Part shown: positions 10,301 to 22,077 of the stretch, in pieces
Numbering within the stretch: position 1 is the first letter of the stretch
Layout: the number at the start of each line of letters is the position of its first letter
Assembly (NCBI GenBank): GCA_948099385.1
Contig: CANUEZ040000151.1
Location: 4,968,001 to 5,032,000, forward strand
Length of the DNA stretch: 64,000 nucleotides
Direction: 5' to 3'
DNA from: Fasciola hepatica
Taxonomy: Eukaryota; Platyhelminthes; Trematoda; Plagiorchiida; Fasciolidae
The notes under the pieces: generated by a model
The model's input: only the letters and a program-made list of their open reading frames with translations
What the model was told of the DNA's origin: nothing
Databases searched by the model: none
Made by a program: the position numbers and the translations under genes

Positions 10301-10796
10301 TATTTAACGGACTCAGCCGATATTTGGTCGCTGAACGTTTCAAGGAAAATCTTCGAAAGATTTTGATTGTTCTTTGTCTGCAAATTCATTCCTCTCATCG
10401 TCTGATTTCCAATCCAAAGCCGTGCCATACTCCACGGAGCGCTGTAGCTGGTTCATGTCTCCCTCGGAAACTTCTTTTCCCTCGAAGTGAACAAAACTTT
10501 CGTCAATTCTGTTTGATTCTCTTGTTGCATAGCACTTTTTTTTGTACTGTTTCAGGAAGAGTCAGCTACCTTCGACCAGCTCAACCCTGACTTGACCCGG
10601 TTGGCCACCCGACCTTGAGTTCGAATTTGCCGGGCGCCGCCACAGAGAGTGACTTAAATACTTTCTCCTGTACAATATTGAGTGCATATATCTTAACCAA
10701 CCTCTTGGAATTCGGACTCTACGACCAATTGTACCGTTTGATCTTGCGTTACAGCATGCTTCGGGTTATCCGAAATAAACCATCATCATTATCATC
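10301..10796 (+). repeat. LINE-P 3' end with trinucleotide tail
   Basis: The terminal stretch matches the minus-strand copy around 40830-40960 (shared anchors TCATCGTCTGATTTCC and AACTTCTTTTCC). The last bases are ATCCGAAATAAAC plus CAT/ATT repeats (10770-10796). Similar ends are seen at 22870, 40795, 45390 (minus strand) and 56470. It contains AATAAA and no gene. Confidence 0.75.
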
Positions 10797-13186
10797 AAAA
10801 CCGCTGTCATGACTCCTTTTGGTTTGTTTGAGTTCCCACGTATGCCTTTTGGTTTGCGAAATGCTGCTCAGACATTCCAGAGGTTTATCGATAGCAATAC
10901 ACGAGACTTGGAATTTGTTCACGTCTATATCGATGACTTGCTAATCGCATCGTCGAGCGTAGATGAACATTTCCAACATTTGACGCTACTATTTCAATGT
11001 TTATCCGAACACCGAATAGTAGTCAATCCTGATGAATGTGAACTTGGCAAACCGGAACTTGTGTTCCTCGGCTACAAGATCACTCAAGAGGGTATTAAGC
11101 CTTGCGAGGATAAAGTGCGCGCCATTTTAGATTACGCCTTGCCGTCCTCAATCAAGGAGCTCAAGGCATTTTTGGGGTTAGTTACCTTTTATCGTCGTTT
11201 TATACCCCATGCCGCTGAACGTTTGCTTCCATAAACTGATCTACGTCATGGCAATCCACGTAAGTTTTCGCTTACGGATGCAGCACGAGTAGCGTTTTCG
11301 GAGATTAGAGCGACATTAGCCCAGACCACGCTCCTCATGCACCCAGTTCCGTCCACCACGCTAAGCATGGCGGTGGATGCATCCGACTTTGACACCGGAG
11401 CGGTCCTGCAACAGTCTGTTTCTGGGATATGGCAGCCATTAGAGTTCTTTTCTCGACGCATCAATCCCACGGAAACCAAATATAGTGCTTTTGGTCGCGA
11501 ACTGCTGGCTGCATATAATGCCGTTAAGCACTTTCGCCATGCAGTTGAGGGTCGATATTTCATCCTTTTTACAGACCATAAGCCTCTGACGTATGCATTG
11601 CATACTAAGTCTGATGTTTGCTCTCCACGAGAAGTCAGACATTTAGACTATATTTCTCAGTTCACGACTGACCTACGACACGTTAAAGGTGAGTCGAACT
11701 GCGTTGCAGATGTTTTGTCGCGTATTCGGCTTAATGCCAATAAATCTCCGGTTTTAGACATCCCTGCCATGGCTGCAGCACAGGCAAAGGATTATTCATG
11801 TATGGAAGCAGCTCAGTCATCGTCGCTACAGTGTCAGTCCGTACCTCTAGCCACCAGTGCTGAGACTATACTCTGCGGCACGTCTACTGGCCTACCTCGA
11901 CCAGTCGTACCCTCTACATCTCGACGTCTCGTGCTCGATACCCTACATGGACCATCACATCTAGGCATCGCAGCCAGTCTCCGATTAGTAGCTGCACGAT
12001 ACGTCTGGCCGTCCATGAATAAAGATGCTCGTATGTGGGCAAAACAGTGTCTACAATGTCAACGATCTAAAACGCATAGGCACGTAGCTTCGCCTATCGG
12101 TACTTTTGCTACGCCTGATGCTCGCTTCGCTCATATCCACGTAGACTTGTGGGTCCATTGACCCCATCACACCGGTATACCTATTTTTTACCGTGCATTG
12201 ATAGATTTACGAGGTGGCTCGAGGCTATTCCCATCTCTGTCGTCACGGCCGAATCAGTGACTCGACATCTGATAGAACGATGGATAGCTTCGTATGGTTG
12301 TCTTTCCACAATCACTACCGATCGAGGGCAACAATTTGAGTCCGATCTATTCTCTTCATTAACTCACATGCTGGGTAAGGAACGCATTCGCACGACCGCG
12401 TACCATCCGGCATCGAATGGTTTAGTCGAACGTTTTCATCGCCAACTCAAAGCGGCCCCTAAAGCACACGAGAGCCCCGACTGGTACGAAACGTTACTGC
12501 TAAGTCTCCTTGGTATCAGGACTTGCACAAAGGCAGATATCTAATGTTCCGCCGCAGAACTTGTCTACGGCACGACATTACGACTGCCTGGGGAATTCTT
12601 TACGCCACGAGGTACAGATTCACTTGCCGTACAGAATAACTTTCACCGTTTGTCTAAGTACATGCAAAATCTCGCTCCGGCGCAGACTCAAATACAGCGA
12701 CGACAGGTTTTTGTTCAGACCGAACTCAAAACTTGTTCGCGTGTATTCATTCATGTTGATTCGGTACGGAAACCATTACAACAGCCTTACGAAGGTCCAT
12801 TTCGCGTGATTTCTCGTCACGATATGACCTTTAAGATTGATCGACACGGTCGCGTCGATACCGTTAGCATCGATCGTCTCAAAGCCGCGTACGTTGATGC
12901 TAGCGTGTCGCCCGCTGACATGAGATTCGATGTTAACCCTGCACTACCTGTTGATGACACTTCCGTGTCACGTCAAGGTCTGCAGTTAGCGTTGCCTGCA
13001 ACGACTTCGAATGAGGCTATCGCCTCACGTTCAAGTCAGCAGCTGGTTGGCCCTGCTACGTCCTCGAATGAGAATACTGTCTCACGTTCAAGTCAGCAGA
13101 GCGCGTCTACGCACCCGTCCCTGAATGAGGCTCCCGTCTCACGTTCCGGTCGGAAGATCGTTTGCCCAGCACGTTTTCACGACTAG
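10797..13186 (+). pseudogene. pol: Gypsy B Pol, C-terminal half: RT palm, RNase H, integrase, broken
   Basis: Gypsy coding resumes with [15 protein letters not shown] and the catalytic YIDD near 10930. An in-frame TAA at 11232-11234 interrupts the RT connection domain. RNase H follows (VDASDFDTGAVLQQ, TDHKPLTYAL, VADVLSR). Integrase has the zinc finger (HGPSH, CLQC), Asp at 12144-12146, then a one-base loss near 12148 that shifts the frame. It continues with TTDRG (Asp 12320-12322) and Glu 12428-12430, giving 35 residues between Asp and Glu. A second in-frame TAA lies at 12542-12544. The GPF element and IDRLKAAY precede the final TAG at 13184-13186. The tail 12950-13160 has three Ser-Arg-Ser-rich repeats. 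Three lesions besides the LINE insertion make this a dead gene. Confidence 0.92.
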
Positions 13187-13743
13187 GTCAAACACGATCT
13201 TAACCATTGCACATCGCAGTAATAACTTTCGTGTTTATCGTTTCGACACGATTTAACATACCTCATTAGTTATTACTGTATCCTAGTCAAGTCTATTGCG
13301 GCTGATACACCGGTTTTCCGTTTTTTTCGTATCATGGAACCTCGCAATATGGTTCGCTTCGCTGGTCTCACGAAATCTGGAGAATTTTGGCACCAACGTT
13401 TGCATTCTGCATCGGCCTTGTCGTTCTCGTTCCTGGCCATTTGCGAACCTATGGATTTGGCTTCCGGATATCATATTGGTTAACGGTTACTCGACGCTGG
13501 ACATTACTGGTGTGGCACACCTTGATGACGATTCACGCAACCGACCTCACAAGCAACAAATCTGGTTTACGCTCGACCATCATCCTACGGTTTCTGCATA
13601 CCACGGATTCTGCCCGTCAGCATCCTACAGCACAGCTACAGTCACGTATTTTGCACGCATTCGCGCACACGAGTACCGTTTGTATGCCATCTCCTCCTTG
13701 ACATTTTTTTGAAAGCTTTCCGTGCTTTCAAGCGGGGGGCTGC
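13187..13743 (+). other. Gypsy B 3' spacer with polypurine tract
   Basis: Noncoding between the pol stop and the 3' LTR. AAGCGGGGGGCTGC at 13730-13743 directly precedes the LTR and is the likely plus-strand primer. Frames of about 100-138 codons here overlap one another and look incidental. Confidence 0.7.
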
Positions 13744-14155
13744 TGTAAACACCTCGATGGTTTAGAGAAAATGACTATTTTCTGGACACCATTTTCAATC
13801 TATATTCTCATCGATCTTTTTTAACGTTTGACATTGACCTCAGTGTTTTCCGATTGCCTACGTTTTACTGGACTGACTTTTCCGAGGTTTCCATCGACTT
13901 CGTTTCAAATCACCTTCACTTTCGGTCGTTCGCTCGCGGTTCGCTCTCTGCACAGCCGTCGCGTTTTGTTCCGTTTTCCGTTTGGTGTATCTCTCGTATC
14001 GGTACTGTTTCGGTGCCACGATATATAGAATACACCTCGCATCTGTAAACCAACTCGCGTCTTTTCTCTTCGTCCGATAGAGGGGATATCGTTGGTATTC
14101 GCTGCTGGACCCGATAGGAGACACGTTCGCCAGCCGCACTCGAACGTCTTCTATA
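13744..14155 (+). repeat. 3' LTR of Gypsy B
   Basis: Aligns without gaps to 5324-5735. It begins TGTAAAC and ends CTATA. The TATA-like sequence is at 14022. The short open frames inside are identical to those of the 5' LTR and are not genes. Confidence 0.92.
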
Positions 14156-14159
14156 AGTG

Positions 14160-15129
14160 TCACGGTACATGAGAGCTCAAGGGTTAGGGTGTACGGGAAG
14201 ATTTAACATATCACAGAGTTCCGAATTTTTGGTTTTGTGCCCGGCCGTCATCCTTTGGCTAACATGCGTTCCTGATGCTCAGATTCTACCCTCAATTCCC
14301 CGCCTTTTCTTATACAGCAAGCATGAATCCATCCCACTCGACACTGCCTTCCCCGATAATTCCAAGTGGCCAGTTCTTGCCGAATGCTCGTTCTTGAAGT
14401 TTTAAAGGTTGAACGGGTACGGTGCTGGAGCCCAAATTTTCCCGGTATCCTCTTGACAGTAGCAGTCTTTCAACTAAAATCAAGAGAGCTTGACTGTGGT
14501 GATCCTGTGAATTATTCAGTATTAAAATTCCAGTCAAGAACAAAGTTAAATTAATCTGACATATGATCGATAATGCAAAGGTAATTTTCACACGGTCAGC
14601 ATTATGCGAACACAGCTCACCCCACCCCAGGCTTTTAATACAAAATATTTTCGTCCCTTTTGGAAGTCCACAGGTTCAATTAAATTCTGCCGCCTTACAA
14701 CATTCAACTAGCTGATGGCAAGCACTCACGCACTTGTGGTCCTAAAGCTGCTTTCCTATGCTTTCCTCCACACTAATTTTACTTAAAGAAAGGCACTGAT
14801 TTGCAAGCTTATTGAACGATACATTTCTGTGCCCATTTGTGTGGTTTCGATTGTCCCACTTGGACAGCTCGATCAACACGTGGATAAGGAGGGACGACTA
14901 CCAGGGGCACATGTTGCAGGTGGTGGCACTGATAGTGGTCGAGGGCAACCAGCAAGTCAACGCAGAGATTGTGCTCAGAAGCAAACATGAACGCGTTAGA
15001 TGAAACGGCATAATATATGCCTTTCGGGGGCGGAGTGCAGGAAAGCAGGCCGGTAGAGGAGAACTCGAGAGGGAGCAGACTCCGTTCGGAGTGTTAGGAA
15101 GTTTCAAAGATGGAACTTTAGCTCTAAGC
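14160..15129. other. No gene recognised; possible 3' region of minus-strand LINE-R
   Basis: Nearly 1 kb with only short frames. Its position just downstream, in the minus direction, of the LINE-R RT C-terminus suggests LINE 3' UTR. No shared 3' end motif was seen. Confidence 0.35.
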
Positions 15130-15730
15130 ACTTGTCCAGCCGCCTTTTAAACGTTTCTTTGCTCAGAGTGTCGATTACCACTGGCAGTAGGTTATTTCAG
15201 AGCAAGGCTATTTTATGGGTGAAAGCTTTCTTACACACTTCTGCTTGAGGGTGAGGCTTGAATACTTTCTTAGCGTGGGCTCTAGGGGCTTCCTGTCTTG
15301 AGCCCATGGAAAAGTGATCTGCGAGACCCTTGGTGAAAAGTTTTGCTCTAACTTTGCAAGTTCCCCAAGGCTATGATTTCAGGTCGGCCGGCCGACGAGG
15401 GTAAAGGGGGCGCGAGAACCCTTGACCTAGTTTTAAGGCTTGCCTTTACACACTTTCTGAGATTTCAAGGTCCTTGATCAGGCCAGAGTGCAAAACCCGA
15501 CAGCCGTATCCTAAGAAAGCTCGGAAGTAAGTCCCACAAATAAAGTTAATTTTTTTTTCATAACTCACGGAAAGTTTTGTCTTACCATCTTGAGAAGGCG
15601 AACGATGGACCTGTTGGCTTGTTGATGGTGTTAAGATCACAAATTGGACCGGGAGAAGCGAAAACCGGTTGGCAGACTGCTCTAGTCGCACAACGACAGT
15701 TCTCGCACAGGCAGGTACTAGCATTCGATC
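15130..15730 (-). pseudogene. LINE-R reverse transcriptase thumb and C-terminus
   Basis: Read on the minus strand this gives segments typical of the end of a LINE RT. YFRAFLGYGCRVLHSGLIKD fits the block around RPxLEYGxxVWxP. KVRAKLFTKGLADHFSMGSR and a decayed WNxLP region (KAFTHKIALL, stop, NNLLP) follow, then ETFKRRLDKC. Several stops and frame changes show it is dead. It is the continuation of the RT at 17547-18442, separated by the plus-strand LINE-S. Confidence 0.65.
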
Positions 15731-15959
15731 TGTATTTGGGAAGATGTTTTTTCCTTACCAAGGTCCTCAACTGCCGGATGACCACAAACACCTGTGTGAC
15801 CTGCAACCAAGAGTCTTGGTTGAATAAAAGTATTGCTTCAACCTCGTTCCCAATGAGAACTTGCAATGTTTTCATCAAGAAAGAAAACAGTGCAAGGTGA
15901 CAGGTGGTGCTGTGATTGCTTACGTCAACTCCGTATGATCTGACAAGTTTGAATTTATT

Positions 15960-17516
15960 TTCACCTTCTCCTTCAACGGTGTTGACTGCGTGGTTTTTGA
16001 ATGTTGCCCTGAATTCTCGTTCTTTCGAGGCACTGTGATCAGCAACTTATACATAGCTCACTTCCTTTTCCAAAGGGACATAGACCCGTTTATTGACGCT
16101 TTCACACTCGTCCTGGTTACATCACTGTCAGACTGTTTGCACTTTGTTGCTGGTGATTTTATCCATACACGTATGTACTTCTCACCTGCTTCCGGTTTAC
16201 GTGACTTAGGCCTTATCCCAACTAAAGGTAACGCTGTTTAAGACAGAATTATCACAACCCATCCCGATCTTTTTCACTTACAACTGGAAGCTCCTGTTTC
16301 GACGGGTGATTAAGCTTCCATTATCACCAGACCCTTATTTTATTCACTTTCATTGCAACACTCACTCACTTGGACTGAACAGCTAAAAATAACATCCACA
16401 AATCTGTCACTCACCAACATAACCCGCCTCCAGATCCCTTCCCATTATTACTCGGCGGTTTTCATTCCGTCGCTTTCCTATTTAGCTAGACCTATCAACG
16501 AAGACACATAGAGAGGTATTCGATTTTTGCTGTCCTATTGAGGCTGCAACTTATATCAACGGCCCAATAGCTTTTCCATTGCTGAAATCTCTGAGAAAGC
16601 AAAATGAACGTGCCTTTAAACTACACGGCCTGGCTTCGGTGAGACGACATTTTTTCCTGTTCAAACAAGAGATTCAAAGGCTGAACAAGACACTTGCCAA
16701 TCATTTCTTTTGTATCACCAATAACAAACTTCTCTGACAAGCAATCCGGCTTCTATGTGGAAAACCGGCCCGATTGGAAAACCATGACATGGATGCCAAC
16801 TTCCTGAAATCTGTGGTTGTTCATCCTACATCGAATACCCTGCTTTTTCATCTCCCATCCGTCCCCTTGGATACACAGCCATTCTCCTCTGAAGAAGTCT
16901 CTAAGCTTCTTCAAACCTCCAAAACAGCTTCTACTATGGGTTCGGACAGCTTAGCCTCCACAGCCCTCAGATTTGGAGCACCTCAGCTGGCCGGAACCAT
17001 GATTTCCCTCATCAATAAAAAAGTGATGGTGGTGTCATTCCTGCCTCTTGGACTATCTTTCCAGGTTCTTAGGCTAAGGCAGTTTGGTGCAACACAGGCT
17101 GTCATTTTTTCTTTTTCCCATCAATGTGTTCCACCAATCTTACTCTGCCGCACCCCATTATCTTTCCTGGTCTACTTAAAGGTTTTATCATTCTACGACT
17201 CGGCCTAGCTAGAATCAGTCGTGCCTTTTTGATTTCCATCAGCTGTCTTATCTTCAACTTTAGCGATTTGCATGCGACAGCCAGTGAAAAATTCGGCAAG
17301 AAGATTCTTGCAGGCCTCACTCATCCCCTGTACCGTGACCTACCTGCATGCCGTTTTCAGCCCTCCACAGGTTCCGAATTTAGACTTATCCCATCCAGTA
17401 TAAGTGACTACTGTGGCTCTACAGTTCCTCGCCCTGCTCGTGTTCTGGCTGGCAAAATAAAAGTCATGGAGGAACTTCGCACTAACCACGGTGACCGAAC
17501 CAGTGCCGTTCCTTAA
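15960..17516 (+). pseudogene. LINE-S fragment: endonuclease tail, RT N-terminus, C-terminus
   Basis: A plus-strand LINE remnant lies between two parts of LINE-R. An endonuclease C-terminal tail is visible near 16200-16340 (HPDLFHLQLEAPVSTGD). A linker follows (QRLNKTLANHFF), then the RT N-terminal block FSSEEVSKLLQTSKTAS and GSDSLASTALRFGAPQLAG at 16774-17050. The catalytic palm is missing. A C-terminal-like segment resumes at about 17290-17516. Stops and a frame change break it. Internal loss of the palm is inferred from the order of these blocks. Confidence 0.6.
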
Positions 17517-17546
17517 GAACCTATTTATAATGCTCATTTCAAAGTG

Positions 17547-18442
17547 TCATTGATCAGTTTTCCCTGTATTCGTCCAGAACGGTTGACCGCGGGAGTTACT
17601 AAATGACATTTTCACACATTTGTGGTCAATAACTGGTGGGTTCCGGTCGGCAGGCCACTGCTTGGCATGGTCCACTGCCGACTGTAGTTCTGTGGTGTCT
17701 TTGCCCCAGACCAAAACATCTTCCGCGTATATTGCAACATTCGTTGAAATGCCGTCAAGGATATCACATATATAAGTGACAAGTAGTACCGATCCTTGGG
17801 GGACTCCGGAATGTACTGGGCACGGCTCCGGGAAGCAAAGACCCACTCTGGCCCCGAACAAGCGGTTGCTGGGAAAGTTGCAAAGAAGACAGAGCGTGTT
17901 TTCATTAATTCCGAAGAATGTTTGCATGCGCAAAGGAGGAATGTGCAGCCTTCTGTTAGAAGATTTTGCGGAGTCGACAAAGTTTGCGTGAAGAATCGTG
18001 CCTGCCTTGTAGGCCTGGGTAAGACTGTTGATGACGGGGAACATGTCGGTAATGCGTGGCCTTCCTTGTAAGAAGCCATGTTGAACCGAGGAAGTTAAAC
18101 CATTCTTGCGCCGGTGTTTTAGTATGACAAGCTTGAGCATGCTTTCAAGGATCTTGCTGGGGATGCTTTTAGGCCAGTACGTCTGTAGCCCCTTGAATAA
18201 TGGTTATTGCCTTTTTTTAAGATAGGGACGATTGTAGTTCTCTTTGGAGAGATAGAGAATGTACCAAAATCTAAACGTTGCTGGGAGAGCTCCGCGTATA
18301 TTTCCGTCAATATTACGGAAGTTTCTTTAGGAAATCGAGTGATCATCTCACCCGGGCCCATCGCGCTGAATGGACTAGGTTGGCTGAGGTGACCTTTTTT
18401 CCTTCTGTCTTTTGAAGAGTGTGGAGCATAAATATTTCTCAA
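17547..18442 (-). pseudogene. LINE-R reverse transcriptase, fingers and palm
   Basis: Two minus-strand frames make one RT with a break between them. The upstream one (18442-18119) has MGPGEMITRFPKETSVILTE and RTTIVPILKKGN, matching the conserved fingers blocks of non-LTR RTs. The downstream one (18140-17547) has VQHGFLQGR, the SGVPQGSVL turn and the catalytic box as YAED instead of Y/FADD. That changed Asp-to-Glu residue together with frameshifts indicates an inactive copy. The thumb continues at 15730-15130. Confidence 0.75.
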
Positions 18443-20740
18443 TTGGTAGGCCTGGGAATTCCTGATGGACAGAGATGGGTGGTCAGGTAAAAACGGTCAA
18501 AAAGCAGCCCTAAAAGTGTTCTGCCAATGAGGAAAATGTCGTGGCTGGATTGAAACCTACAAGGCAGTGAGCAAGCAGGGTGGCACCTGGCTGCCAAGTT
18601 ATGCGCATGAAACTGTAAAGAGAAGTTCTGTCTGAGCTCCCGCTCAATGAAATCCCATGGCAGTTCAATGAAAAAACTTCATTTTAACCTAGTAAGCATC
18701 ACTAATGCATTTAAGTTCTACCGCCTCCTTTTCTAGTCTCGCGGACTTGAGCCTGTCAAGCCCCCTAGAAGGCCCATCCAATAGACGTTAGATGGATCTC
18801 GGCTGCGGGGGCTCACCGTTTGCCGTGACTTGCTTTCTAAGGGTACAAAGACCCTCTGCCTGACTAATGCAGACGGTGCTGCAATTGTTAGGGGTTTTGC
18901 ATCAGCCAGTTGGCCCCAAGTGCTACTTTTCTATCCCGAAAGAGCCTCAGATCACCGAAATGGGTTCTTGTGAATGTACCTGCTAGCAGAAACTATAACG
19001 AAAAAATTCTAATCTTTGCTCCTGAAGAGTCAGCACGCGGAGTTCGAGGCCAGAATCGAATGAAGTAGGATGAGATAATACTGCCGATACAGAACCAACC
19101 CACCGGCTCCACCTCCTAAGGAACAGGACTGGAGTACATCCAGTAGTAAAGATTTTACCATCTGGGTTGTCTGGGTTGGGCCACTTTTCTGTGAATGCCA
19201 GAATGAGTTTTTCTCTTAGTCATCAGCTGCTTCAGTTTTAGTGGTTTGTTGGATGTACTGAGACAGTTCAGTTCAGCGTACTTCAGTTTACACAGGACCG
19301 ATCATCGCCACGGCCGATCGAGAGTCCCGAATTCCTTCAATGGTGTGCGCCATAGGAAAGCAATAATCAATGCACAGTTTGTTTCTTCGAACCCCCGCCA
19401 AAAATAAAAGAGAAAAGGAAGATCTCACCGCCCACCAACTCTCAGAGCCAGCATGCAGCTGGTAGAGGTGCTTCTCAGAGTACACCCAGTAGTGATTTCA
19501 GAGGGTGGAGGACTGCGGTTCGAGGAGGTGGGCAGATTGAGGACCTTTTAAGTGATCTTTCTTGTTCAAACCCGTCTGTAGAGCCCTTTGAGGAGGCTTC
19601 GCAAATTCCGAGGCTATCTGTTTCAGGGTTCTTACAAGGGAAAGGGTCTGTGCTGCGGATGAGCGACAAGTAGTTCGACAGGAGAACGAAGTTTGGGGGG
19701 CGTATTGTTTACCGGAGGAAGACATGCACCTGTGGTTCCCGTTGAAGTAATGTCGACTTAGGGAATGGTGGGACCGAGAAGTCACCTGTATTGGGATGTG
19801 CAGAAGGTTTGCTGACAAGCCCTTCTTTGTTTCGCTTGCATCTCAGAAGCCTAGGCATCATGACAGCACGGTCAGGAATTGATGGGCCCGGAGTAGCGCC
19901 TTCTTTCCTGCCGGCCTGTTTTTCTGAGGACTTTCAGTTTCTGCTGTTGTGTCAATGGTCACCATTTGCAGCTCTCTATCAGGTCTCTTGAGGTCTGCTT
20001 TTAAAGTACTGGGAGTCAGGGGCTCGGATGTTGCCGGAACCCTAGGGAAGGAGGAGCAATAAGTCTCTGAGGGGCGCCGGGAGATGTGAGTACAGCGGAT
20101 TCAACTGCTGGCTTGGGCTCCGGTTTTCCTCTCACTCCTGTTGGGACATTCCCAGGGAGCGGGAAGTCTTGGGGTAGCCTTTCTTCCCTGGTAAAATCCC
20201 CATTTCTAGACTGGTTACCTTTGGCCTGCTTTCCTTCTGAGCGGAGGTGAAATGGGTTTGTATTGCTGGACCTTCGGATATGCCTCATTATCTTCCTAAG
20301 CATGCCTGCCTCTGTGGGCAGATCCAGGATAGTGTTCTCAGGGATAGACGATAAGATCATTTCTAATGTCGTTTTTCAAAGCTTCGAAACCAGCCAAGAT
20401 GCCTTAGCTGGGTTGGGAATTTCGGTGTTCAAGTCACCAATTACAGTAGTATCCTGTTTCACTAGGCTTAAGGTTTACAAAAAAATAGACCCAAATTATG
20501 GCCCTTGTTGCTTCTTCGGACTTCTTGCGGATTGTCAAAGCTGTATCCAGAACTATCTGCTGGGATACTCAGACTGCTTGAGTTGTTGCAGCAGTTGTCG
20601 GGAGCACTTTCCCGTTTACAGCTTTCGGGTGGGCGATGTCCGACTCGGGAATGAACGCCCGAGCACTCCGTTTGCTTACCTTGGTTATAGGTTGGCCGAA
20701 GCAGTATCAAGACCTTGCTAGCGTCAGAACCACATGGTTT
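18443..20740 (-). other. Probable upstream part of LINE-R, strongly decayed
   Basis: On the minus strand, traces of an apurinic-type endonuclease are legible at about 19260-18960 (AFTEKWPNPDNPDGKIFTTG), split by stops. Further upstream, at 20720-20016, lies a run that could be ORF1 (ALTIRKKSEEATRAIIW, then ENTILDLPTEAG), also with stops. I could not identify domains with confidence. Confidence 0.4.
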
Positions 20741-20997
20741 TGAGTTAGCACTCGTAAGAAGGGTAAAAACTTTAAGTTCAGGGTCGACGTAATATTAACT
20801 ATTGAACCAGAGATGAAGTAAAATCCGAGTGTTAAAACCGAGCAACTGGAACGAGAAAACGTTCGTAACATCTCAAAGATGAGCAGGGATATTCCGATGG
20901 CTGAGAGGCAGATCAAGGGCAGCTTGTATCCGAATGAACAACCCGAGCCGCTTCAGGCAAAAATGCAATGGATCGCACGATCTAACTACCTTTGGAC
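20741..20997. other. Junction before LINE-Q, nothing recognised
   Basis: About 250 bp between decayed LINE-R and the abrupt left end of the LINE-Q copy at 20998. No feature seen. Confidence 0.4.
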
Positions 20998-22077
20998 TAC
21001 CGCATCCAATACTGTCCGCCGAGAGTTGCATGATCCCCATCCTTCTTCCACCACGGTACGCTCACCTAAAGTTCTTTTCATTCGTTGGCACTAACCATTT
21101 TCGTCGTTCTACCGCAATATGCATACCTACCCATTCTGTCCTTGCTCCTATCGCCTCTCACCATGTCACCTCTCATTGCATTGCATCACTATCGTCCTAC
21201 CACTCTTCTCTGTCAACGCTCGCCAATGTTTATTTTGTCCACCTGCTGTCATTGCCGGCTTCCAGCCTCTGTTCACTTTTTATCACCCCATGGTTCTAAC
21301 GCCCATTGAAGGCATTCCCATACCTCACCGCCTGCTGTTTTGTTGAATCCCTCATTGTTCTCTCTCCCCATACCAAAGGCCATCACGCACCAGTCACACC
21401 CGCACCCATGACCAATCCTCATATTAGAACTTGCCGCTCCAAACTTTGCGTCGTATACAGTCGTATATGTTATCTAATCACCACCAACATATTTTCCTTC
21501 CTTGGCTCCAAGATTCCTCTGTCGTTCTTCCCGTTAGGCAGTACCAGGATTAGCATTCTTCTGCTCAATCCACCCGTTCAATTGACTGCTGGCACGCAGC
21601 TCTCCAGTTTTTTTGCCCCAACTCCGCCGCGCATTCATTTCCTGAGCCCTTTGTTTGGTTACTAACTTACCTGGCCCGGTACTTCCTGCTTCTTTCTTAT
21701 CTGCCTCCTTCGCGTTTCACCTGTAGTAGAACGATTTGATTGGTCATGTCTCAACTGTCTCTTTGGCCATTGCTCTCATCTCCTGTTCCGTATATTGCTC
21801 GCCACAGGCATCTGTGCGCTTTTTAGTTTGGTCTGCTTTTCTCTGTTCAACCGATTGTAAAGACAACGTTACGTCATGATCTTCTTTGACAATTACAAAT
21901 CGTTTGACCTGTCACCACTCGATTCCTTTGATCCGTCATCACATGTCGTACCTGCGTTGATCAAATAGTTAGACCCATCCATGCCTATTCTCTCCGATCC
22001 TCTCTTTCATCTTCCCTCGTATATGATCTGCTCTTCACAGCCGGCATCACTCCTGCGCTCCTCCAATCTTCTCCCAG
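20998..22077 (+). repeat. Left arm of a 1080-bp near-identical inverted repeat
   Basis: Pairs with 27567-28646 (coordinates sum to 49644) with no net indel. In the blocks I compared I saw a single difference, at about 21077. Identity collapses to roughly 75% at 22078, although both copies continue as the same element. Confidence 0.85.

Larger units (their letters stand above)
7552..10796 (+). mobile_element. LINE-P copy inserted in Gypsy B RT, 5' truncated
   Basis: A 3245-bp non-LTR element sits between CCCAGT of the RT block (7546-7551) and AAAACCGCT (from 10797). It starts inside ORF2, at the RT segment MSKTFDQVSH, and ends in CATCATCATTATCATCA after TCCGAAATAAAC. Against Gypsy A positions 411-429, 19 bp of gypsy sequence are missing at the join, so insertion seems to have come with a small target deletion rather than a duplication. 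A second copy lies on the minus strand at about 40820-45370 and matches in the same order: RT, C-terminus, conserved block, tandem units, 3' tail. Confidence 0.88.
5320..14159 (+). mobile_element. Gypsy B, complete but disabled Ty3/gypsy retrotransposon
   Basis: The element has two 412-bp LTRs (5324-5735 and 13744-14155) that align without gaps. I count 15 differences, about 96% identity. AGTG at 5320-5323 and at 14156-14159 is a candidate target-site duplication. Order inside: primer binding site, gag, frameshift signal, protease, RT first half, inserted LINE-P, RT second half, RNase H, integrase, spacer, polypurine tract. The LINE insertion, two nonsense codons and one frameshift mean this copy cannot make Pol. 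The LTR divergence shows the element is not brand new, and the LINE arrived later. Confidence 0.92.

Noticed and set aside
10612..10632. B-box-like GAGTTCGAATTT
   Set aside because: No A box at tRNA spacing and no acceptor-stem pairing.
21306..21665. 119-codon frame identical to 28338-27979, taken as a conserved gene
   Set aside because: Identity follows from the inverted repeat DNA; composition is that of pyrimidine-rich 3' UTR and there is no motif.
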